This document shows positions 1 to 4,449 of a DNA stretch of 5,663 bases, one piece after another (position 1 is the first letter of the stretch; the number at the start of each line of letters is the position of its first letter). A program made the position numbers and the translations under genes. The stretch comes from Candidatus Aminicenantota bacterium (GTDB taxonomy: Bacteria > Acidobacteriota > Aminicenantia > UBA2199): positions 1 to 5,663 of the forward strand of contig DAOVIP010000147.1 in NCBI GenBank assembly GCA_030671465.1, in the 5' to 3' direction. The notes beneath the pieces are model-generated. The model was not told where the DNA came from and did not search any database. It saw nothing but the letters and a program-made list of their open reading frames with translations.

Positions 1-215
1 AATTTTAAATATTTTAGAAGATGTCTTCTCCTAGAAACAAGCCCCAACAAGCCTCTCCTGGAGTGGTGATCCTTTTTATGGATTTTGAAATGTTCGGTTA
101 AATTTTTAATCCGGGTTGTCAGTATAGATACCTGGACCTCAGCAGATCCGGTATCTTTATGATTTCTCTGAAATCGGGCAATTTGCTTCTGTTTCTGCTC
201 ACTCGTAATACTCAA
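1..215 (-). CDS. rpsO: 30S ribosomal protein S15, 5' part (runs off left edge)
   Basis: S15 binds 16S rRNA early in assembly of the small-subunit platform and contributes to an intersubunit bridge. The minus strand encodes 71 residues before the window edge, about 80% of the family's usual 88-89. The translation has the S15 hallmarks in order: [13 protein letters not shown] near residues 21-33, then [19 protein letters not shown] at about 46-64, and LLKYLK before the edge. The start is TTG at 215-213. It sits 5 bases after a strong AGGAGG, no ATG or GTG lies in frame between it and the upstream stop, and it gives the expected MSITSEQK-type N-terminus. The gene diverges from the ABC operon and has its own promoter at 246-274. 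The C-terminus and whatever follows (often pnp in other bacteria) lie outside the window. The identification is firm; only the choice of a TTG start is slightly unusual. Confidence 0.96.
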   Translation of the reverse strand, partial: MSITSEQKQKQIARFQRNHKDTGSAEVQVSILTTRIKNLTEHFKIHKKDHHSRRGLLGLVSRRRHLLKYLK

Positions 216-220
216 AATAT

Positions 221-226
221 CCTCCT
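221..226 (-). promoter_or_regulatory. Ribosome binding site of rpsO
   Basis: On the minus strand the sequence reads AGGAGG, then ATATT, then the TTG start. This perfect Shine-Dalgarno with a 5-base spacer is the main reason to accept TTG as the initiator. Confidence 0.85.
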
Positions 227-245
227 CTATTTCTGAACAGCCTAT

Positions 246-274
246 ATTTTATCAAAAATTATCCGGTTTGTAAA
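246..274 (-). promoter_or_regulatory. Sigma70-type promoter of rpsO
   Basis: Read on the minus strand, TTTACA (274-269) is followed by exactly 17 bases and TAAAAT (251-246). Each hexamer matches consensus at 5 of 6 positions. Transcription would start near 239, giving a leader of about 24 bases before the TTG. AT-rich repeats lie just upstream. This is a prediction by eye, with no expression evidence. Confidence 0.65.
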
Positions 275-300
275 TAAATCGGCTTATTTATTTTTATTTA
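271..300. repeat. AT-rich inverted and direct repeats between divergent promoters
   Basis: TAAATAA at 271-277 and TTATTTA at 284-290 form a perfect 7-base inverted repeat with a 6-base centre. A second TTATTTA lies at 294-300, exactly 10 bases (about one helical turn) after the first. The block overlaps the upstream edge of the rpsO -35 box and ends 9 bases before the -35 box of the ABC operon. It could be an UP element for either promoter, a bent-DNA or nucleoid-protein site, or a regulator operator. AT-rich sequence produces such repeats easily, so function is unproven. Confidence 0.4.
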
Positions 301-309
301 GTGGCAGAT

Positions 310-338
310 TTGACAATCCACAGTCAATCCATTACATT
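310..338 (+). promoter_or_regulatory. Sigma70-type promoter of the ABC/sigma/MltA operon
   Basis: A perfect TTGACA (310-315) is followed by 17 bases and TACATT (333-338), a 4 of 6 match to TATAAT. Transcription would begin near 345, leaving a leader of about 47 bases before natA. The -35 box also lies in a short inverted repeat, TTGAC at 310-314 against GTCAA at 323-327, which might be a repressor site. All downstream genes are closely spaced on this strand, so this could be the main operon promoter. Confidence 0.55.
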
Positions 339-379
339 TAAGCGTTAAAGAAAACCCAGGGAAACCCGATATCAGATTT

Positions 380-384
380 GGAGG
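380..384 (+). promoter_or_regulatory. Ribosome binding site of natA-like gene
   Basis: GGAGG lies 7 bases before the ATG at 392, which supports that start. Confidence 0.8.
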
Positions 385-391
385 AACCGAT

Positions 392-1201
392 ATGATTGTT
401 GTCGAAAAGGTAAGCAAAAAATTCCAACTCTCCCGCAAACAAAAACGAGAGATGAGATCCCGGACCAATCAAAATGCCATCTGGGCCGTATCCGGAGTCA
501 GTTTTACCTGTCAGCCGGGAAGAATTTTCAGCCTACTGGGACCCAACGGAGCCGGAAAGACCACTGCCCTCCGGATGATTGCCACCATGTTGATACCCAC
601 CGAGGGGTCTATTTCGGTTTGCGGGTACCATACCGTTAACAATTCCCGGGAGGTGCGCCGTAAAATCGGATTTTTAACCGGCAATACCGGATTGTATGCC
701 CGACTAACCCCTGAAGAACTGGTGAAATACTATGCTCGGTTGAATCGAATGGATACCACGGTCTTTGAAAAACGAAAATCCGAATTGTTCGACCTGCTGG
801 ATATTCACGATTTTGCCAACCGGAGAATCGGAAAACTTTCATCGGGCATGAAGCAAAAAGTCTCCATCGCCCGCACCATGATTCATGATCCCGAAGTGGT
901 GGTGTTCGATGAGCCCACCGTGGGCCTGGATGTCATCACCTCGCGTAGCATCATTCAATTGATAAAAAACTGCAAAGAGCAGGGAAAAACCGTTATTCTC
1001 TCAACCCACATCATGGGAGAAGTCAGTTTATTGAGCGATGACCTGGCCATCATCCACAACGGGCGGCTGTTGTACAACAACAGCTTTGAAAATTTCAAAC
1101 TCCGGTTGAGCGCCTCTACCGTTGAGGATGAATTCATCAGAATCATCGAAGAAGCCCCCGGTAATACCAGAACCGCTTCCGGTCCGAACAAGGAGGATTG
1201 A
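392..1201 (+). CDS. natA: ABC transporter ATP-binding protein, NatA-like
   Basis: This 269-residue protein is the cytoplasmic ATPase that powers the permease encoded next to it. Motifs in order: Walker A GPNGAGKTT (residues 50-58), signature LSSGMKQ (149-155, in place of the common LSGGQ), Walker B VVVFDE (169-174) with catalytic E174, D-loop GLD (178-180), and the H-loop histidine H206 in LSTHIM. Where many ABC ATPases carry the Q-loop glutamine, the text reads IGFLTGNTGLY (92-102), with no glutamine. Length is normal for a single nucleotide-binding domain with a short C-terminal extension. The ATG start has GGAGG 7 bases upstream. The stop TGA ends one base before the permease start, so translation is probably coupled. 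NatA of Bacillus works in Na+ export; substrate is not visible here, so the symbol marks family resemblance only. Other ABC-2 exporters of lipids, polysaccharides or drugs have similar ATPases. Confidence 0.9.
   Translation: MIVVEKVSKKFQLSRKQKREMRSRTNQNAIWAVSGVSFTCQPGRIFSLLGPNGAGKTTALRMIATMLIPTEGSISVCGYHTVNNSREVRRKIGFLTGNTGLYARLTPEELVKYYARLNRMDTTVFEKRKSELFDLLDIHDFANRRIGKLSSGMKQKVSIARTMIHDPEVVVFDEPTVGLDVITSRSIIQLIKNCKEQGKTVILSTHIMGEVSLLSDDLAIIHNGRLLYNNSFENFKLRLSASTVEDEFIRIIEEAPGNTRTASGPNKED
1191..1196 (+). promoter_or_regulatory. Ribosome binding site that fixes the permease start
   Basis: AGGAGG inside the last codons of the ATPase gene lies 6 bases before ATG 1203. It decides for that start over the in-frame ATG at 1122, which lies deep inside the ATPase gene and would add 27 polar, unconserved-looking residues. 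Confidence 0.85.
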
Positions 1202-1202
1202 C

Positions 1203-2399
1203 ATGGGGAATATACTGACCATACTGAGAAAAGAATTACTCGATACCTTCCGGGATCGCAGAACCCTCATCGTGATGATCGTAATTCCACTGCTGCTTTT
1301 TCCGATCATGCTCAATGTGGCTACCCGGATATCGGCCAGACAGCAAAAAAAAGCCGAGATCAAGATTCTGAACCTGGGTCTGATCTCACGTGATAATGCC
1401 CCGACTTTCAAAGACATAGTCCGGGACCATAAAGATATCCGCATCATCGAAGATATTCAGGAGGACCGGATACCGGATCTCATTCAAAATGGCCGGCTCG
1501 ATTTCGTCCTGGTTTTTGAACCGGATTTTGATGTCAAAATTGCACAGAAACAAGCCGCCCGTGTCCACTTCTTTTATAAGTCTTCCCGGGAGACAGATAT
1601 ATCCAAAAAGCGAATCATCAATTTATTAAGCAGTTTTGAAGACCAGCTGGTCAGCGAACGCTTTCTGGCCTTGAAACTGGACAAATCCATTACCGATGCC
1701 TTTCAGATCCAGAACCATGATGTAGCTTCCATCAAACAAAAAATCGGTGAGGTGATTGGGGGTTTTCTGCCCTATATTTTTGTCATTTTCTGCTTTACCG
1801 GTGCCATGTATCCGGCCATTGACCTGGGAGCCGGAGAAAAGGAGCGGGGTACCATTGAAACCCTCCTGACATCACCAGCCAACCGGTTTCATATCGTGAT
1901 GGGCAAATTCATCGTGATCTTGTTAGCCGGGATCACCTCGGCTGTTGTATCGGTCCTGGGCCTCTACTTTTCCATCCGACTGTCCAAAGATATCCCCCCG
2001 GAACTGATGGATTCCCTGCTTAAAATCATCGATTATCAATCCATTGCCCTGGTGTTTTCATTGCTTATTCCCCTCTGCATATTCTTTGCCGGCCTGCTGT
2101 TGTCCATCTCCATATTTGCCCATTCTTTCAAGGAAGCCCAGAGCATGATGACCCCCCTGAATATTCTGGTCATTTTCCCGGTGTTTGTCGGTTTATTCCC
2201 GGGAATCGAGTTAAACACCACCACAGCCATGATTCCGGTACTGAATGTCTCTTTAGCCACCAAAGAAATCATTTCCGGAACCATTGAGTTCAAATTGTTG
2301 CTATTGGTATATCTGTCTTTATTTGTGATCGCAGCCATCAGTCTGTTTTTCTGTGTGAAATGGTTTCAGCGGGAACAAGTGATCTTCAGGAGCAACTGA
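1203..2399 (+). CDS. natB: ABC-2 type transporter permease, NatB-like
   Basis: This 398-residue protein is the membrane half of the exporter. The N-terminus MGNILTILRKELLDTFRDRR is a typical ABC-2 opening: a cytoplasmic amphipathic helix ending in a basic patch before the first membrane segment (about 21-40). A large soluble loop of about 145 residues (41-186) follows, expected on the outer side. Five more hydrophobic segments lie near 187-207, 232-257, 278-304, 319-336 and 364-386, making six in all. Between segments 2 and 3, KERGTIETLLTSPANR (213-228) is the conserved ABC-2 motif, likely the contact with the ATPase. This layout matches the ABC2_membrane_3/NatB group. It has no CPBP protease domain, which some relatives carry as a fusion. 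ATG 1203 is chosen for its strong ribosome site. Direction is probably export; the substrate is unknown, Na+ being only one possibility. Confidence 0.88.
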   Translation: MGNILTILRKELLDTFRDRRTLIVMIVIPLLLFPIMLNVATRISARQQKKAEIKILNLGLISRDNAPTFKDIVRDHKDIRIIEDIQEDRIPDLIQNGRLDFVLVFEPDFDVKIAQKQAARVHFFYKSSRETDISKKRIINLLSSFEDQLVSERFLALKLDKSITDAFQIQNHDVASIKQKIGEVIGGFLPYIFVIFCFTGAMYPAIDLGAGEKERGTIETLLTSPANRFHIVMGKFIVILLAGITSAVVSVLGLYFSIRLSKDIPPELMDSLLKIIDYQSIALVFSLLIPLCIFFAGLLLSISIFAHSFKEAQSMMTPLNILVIFPVFVGLFPGIELNTTTAMIPVLNVSLATKEIISGTIEFKLLLLVYLSLFVIAAISLFFCVKWFQREQVIFRSN

Positions 2400-2429
2400 A
2401 TAGCGGTTCGGGTGATACTTACTTGAAAT

Positions 2430-2434
2430 GAGGG
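2430..2434 (+). promoter_or_regulatory. Ribosome binding site supporting the GTG start of the sigma gene
   Basis: GAGGG lies 5 bases before GTG 2440. The in-frame ATG at 2464 has only a weak GGA-type site upstream, so GTG is preferred, though conserved sigma sequence begins after both starts. Confidence 0.6.
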
Positions 2435-2439
2435 TTTGA

Positions 2440-3309
2440 GTGAATTATAATGGTATTGGACCCATGAAAGGAAAAATACCACCGGAATCCACCGAAAGCC
2501 AGGGACTTATCCACCGGCATTTCGAATTCATCGAAAAACAGTGCTTTAAAGCAGTCCGGATGAAGCGGTCCGGGCATTCTCCCCAGCAGGAAATTGACTT
2601 TGAAAATGAGGCCCTGGAATTATCCAGCCGGGTGCTGGATCAATTGACCAAAAACAATTACCAGGTGCTGCGCCAGTTTGAAAACAAAGCCAAACTCACC
2701 ACCTATTTGACCACCATCATTGCCAATCAATCCATTGATATGATCCGGAAAAAAAAAGGCCGCAGCCGAGAAAAAGAAAGAGCCCGTGAATTCGGCGATA
2801 TCGGAATTCAGATTTATCAAAAAATTGTGGTCCAGGGACTGTCGGTTGAAATGGCCTATCAAGAGCTTCTTTCTCTGGAAAAGATCACAACCTCCGAAAC
2901 AGAATTTCTGCGAATGGTAGACAGAATAAAGGGGTCCGGCAGGAATCCCGGTCCTGTACCCGATCCGGATGACAACCTGATCCGGTTGGGCAGTCAGGAT
3001 AGTCAAACCGGTGAAATGATACTACCGGAAACCCGAAACAATCCGGAAGAGACGGTCATCAAAGACAGTCAACAACAGCAAATCGACCGGTTGCTCCGGG
3101 AAATCATCGAGGGGCTGAACGGTGAAGAACAACTCATCATCAGAATGAGATTTCCGGCCAACCCGGATCAGGACTCCGAAAGCATAGAAACCATCGCCCG
3201 GATAATGGACCTCAGCCCCAAAGCTGTTTACAAAAGAATCAGTCGAGTTTTAAAAAAATGCCGAGAAAAATTTGAAAAAAAAGGGATCAGCAGCCATGAT
3301 TTATTATAA
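2440..3309 (+). CDS. ECF-like RNA polymerase sigma factor with long inter-domain spacer
   Basis: This 289-residue protein most likely directs RNA polymerase to a small set of promoters. Region 2 spans about residues 25-108. The stretch F80 ENKAKLTTYLTTIIANQSID MIRKKKGR fits the sigma pattern in which a Phe-containing turn precedes a WL-type helix and the Ia-N-x-x-D-x-x-R helix that melts the -10 DNA; here the usual Trp is Tyr89. Region 4 lies at about 212-280, with LNGEEQLIIRMRF (226-238) and a helix-turn-helix ESIETIARIMDLSPKAVYKR (247-266) for -35 binding. About 100 residues (110-210) separate the two domains, far more than the short linker of classic ECF factors, so 289 residues exceeds the usual 160-220. 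No region 1.1 or 3 is evident. The next gene encodes an anti-sigma factor, which supports the call. A gap of 40 bases separates it from the permease gene. Targets unknown. Confidence 0.8.
   Translation: MNYNGIGPMKGKIPPESTESQGLIHRHFEFIEKQCFKAVRMKRSGHSPQQEIDFENEALELSSRVLDQLTKNNYQVLRQFENKAKLTTYLTTIIANQSIDMIRKKKGRSREKERAREFGDIGIQIYQKIVVQGLSVEMAYQELLSLEKITTSETEFLRMVDRIKGSGRNPGPVPDPDDNLIRLGSQDSQTGEMILPETRNNPEETVIKDSQQQQIDRLLREIIEGLNGEEQLIIRMRFPANPDQDSESIETIARIMDLSPKAVYKRISRVLKKCREKFEKKGISSHDLL
2749..2757 (+). repeat. Nine-A homopolymer inside the sigma gene
   Basis: A run of nine A encodes the KKK that ends sigma region 2. Runs of this length can cause polymerase slippage. One inserted A would lead to a TGA at 2787-2789, giving a protein that keeps region 2 but lacks region 4. 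A run of eight A (3275-3282) lies near the gene's end. Confidence 0.5.
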
Positions 3310-3329
3310 GTACAAACAGGGAAAAACCG

Positions 3330-3351
3330 ACCGGTGTCCGACTAAACCGGT
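3330..3351 (+). repeat. Paired ACCGGT palindromes in the sigma/anti-sigma gap
   Basis: ACCGGT occurs at 3330-3335 and again at 3346-3351, 10 bases apart. The copies could pair as a small stem with a 10-base loop just before the anti-sigma ribosome site (AGGGA, 3355-3359), or could be chance, since CCGG is frequent throughout the window. There is no trailing T run, so this is not a terminator. Confidence 0.3.
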
Positions 3352-3363
3352 AAAAGGGATGAA

Positions 3364-4443
3364 ATGAAAAAAGCCAAGCACCAAGAGACCGCCCAGGACC
3401 GCCACACGGCCAGGCTTCTATCCGAAAAGCTTCAATCCCTCACTGCTGACGAGTGCCTGCCCCTGGAAGCCATCGCCCAGCTTGTAGAGAAGAAAATCAG
3501 CGGCAAGCAGCAGGATCGAATGTTGTCCCATATGGCCAGATGCAGCAACTGTTATGAAACATTTTTACTCAGTTCTCAAATTCATTCAGAACCGCATCCG
3601 GAAATTAAAACAACTGAAAAACCATTTTTCTTCAGGCCCCTGGCCCTGGCTGCCAGTGTAATGGTGCTGGTGGTTTCCCTGGTGGTGGTCCATACCTCAG
3701 GAATACTCAAAAAGGCCCCGGCCCCGGATATGGAAAAGGCCGAAGTGAAAACGGATACCCACATGGTCTCAGTGGATCCGACTCAGGAGAAAAGTAAGGG
3801 ATTGATCGAGAGGAGCATAAAGAAAGGCCTTCGGGGAAAATCCCGGGAAAAACCCTCCCCAGGGGAAACCGATGACCTGAAATTCAAAAACAAAACCGTG
3901 CCGGACACGCAGCGGAAAATCAAACTGCCCCTGCCTCCGGAATCCCGGGCCCAGTCGCCTACCCATCCGGTTACCATCAGTCCGGTTGAAAAAAAGGCCT
4001 TGAAAACAGCAGAATCCCAAGAAAAGGAACTGAGCGAAGAACTGTCCCGGAGAAAAGGGCCGGAAGCAGGCAAAATCGGACTCACCGAAAGTCAAGACTC
4101 CCTGAAACGTGCGGAAGCCGATAAACCGCCGGGGCTCTCCAGGGTCACCAGCCGGTACCCCAACGGAGCCATCAAAACACTGAACCAGTATCAGCAGAAA
4201 GATAAAAAAAACGTACTGGAGGAAATCAGGGAATATGACCCGGCAGGCCAAAATATCCTTATCCGGAACCTGTTCACAGGTTCTCTGATCAAAATGGGCT
4301 ACCATGAAAGCGGGCAATTGAAATTCAGGGAGGAATACTTGCAGGGGAAGCCCCATGGATCCTGGATAAAATGGAATGACCAGGGCAGGATCATCGAAAA
4401 ACAAATCTATGAGAAGGGTAAACTCATCAAAATATTCAAATAA
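3364..4443 (+). CDS. Transmembrane zinc-finger anti-sigma factor with C-terminal MORN/YwqK-like repeats
   Basis: This 359-residue protein probably holds the upstream sigma factor inactive at the inner membrane. The cytoplasmic head has C31 and then H56-x3-C60-x2-C63, the zinc-binding pattern of ZAS/zf-HC2 anti-sigma domains. One membrane helix follows at about 92-110. Next come about 145 residues (114-258) rich in Lys, Glu, Pro and Ser, with no hydrophobic core, which look like a flexible periplasmic tether. The last 100 residues carry MORN_2/YwqK-like units: YPNGAIKTLNQY (265-276), a looser unit around 291-310, and YHESGQLKFREEYLQGK with HGSWIKWNDQGRIIEKQIYE (313-350). These repeats usually form a beta-sheet surface that binds a partner. 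The ATG at 3364 has AGGGA 4 bases upstream. It lies 54 bases after the sigma gene, the usual order for such pairs. The anti-sigma role is strong by motif and position; the ligand is unknown. Confidence 0.8.
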   Translation: MKKAKHQETAQDRHTARLLSEKLQSLTADECLPLEAIAQLVEKKISGKQQDRMLSHMARCSNCYETFLLSSQIHSEPHPEIKTTEKPFFFRPLALAASVMVLVVSLVVVHTSGILKKAPAPDMEKAEVKTDTHMVSVDPTQEKSKGLIERSIKKGLRGKSREKPSPGETDDLKFKNKTVPDTQRKIKLPLPPESRAQSPTHPVTISPVEKKALKTAESQEKELSEELSRRKGPEAGKIGLTESQDSLKRAEADKPPGLSRVTSRYPNGAIKTLNQYQQKDKKNVLEEIREYDPAGQNILIRNLFTGSLIKMGYHESGQLKFREEYLQGKPHGSWIKWNDQGRIIEKQIYEKGKLIKIFK

Positions 4444-4449
4444 AGCCCC

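Noticed and set aside
1122..1202. In-frame ATG upstream of the permease start, which would give a 425-residue protein.
   Set aside because: It overlaps the ATPase gene by 80 bases, lacks a ribosome site, and adds residues that do not look like an ABC-2 N-terminus. ATG 1203 has AGGAGG at ideal spacing.
2372..2400. A possible ECF-type promoter (GGAAC followed about 20 bases later by CTGAA) just before the sigma gene, which would suggest autoregulation.
   Set aside because: Only the GGAAC core fits. It lies in the 3' end of the permease gene, and the -10 motif is too weak to call without related sequences.
3330..3351. Intrinsic terminator between the sigma and anti-sigma genes.
   Set aside because: The stem would be only 6 bases with a 10-base loop and no T run follows, so it is kept only as a weak repeat.
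3769..4404. A 211-codon minus-strand open frame opposite the anti-sigma gene.
   Set aside because: Its Phe- and Gly-rich translation mirrors the Lys/Glu/Pro codons of the sense gene. No ribosome site or family resemblance is seen.
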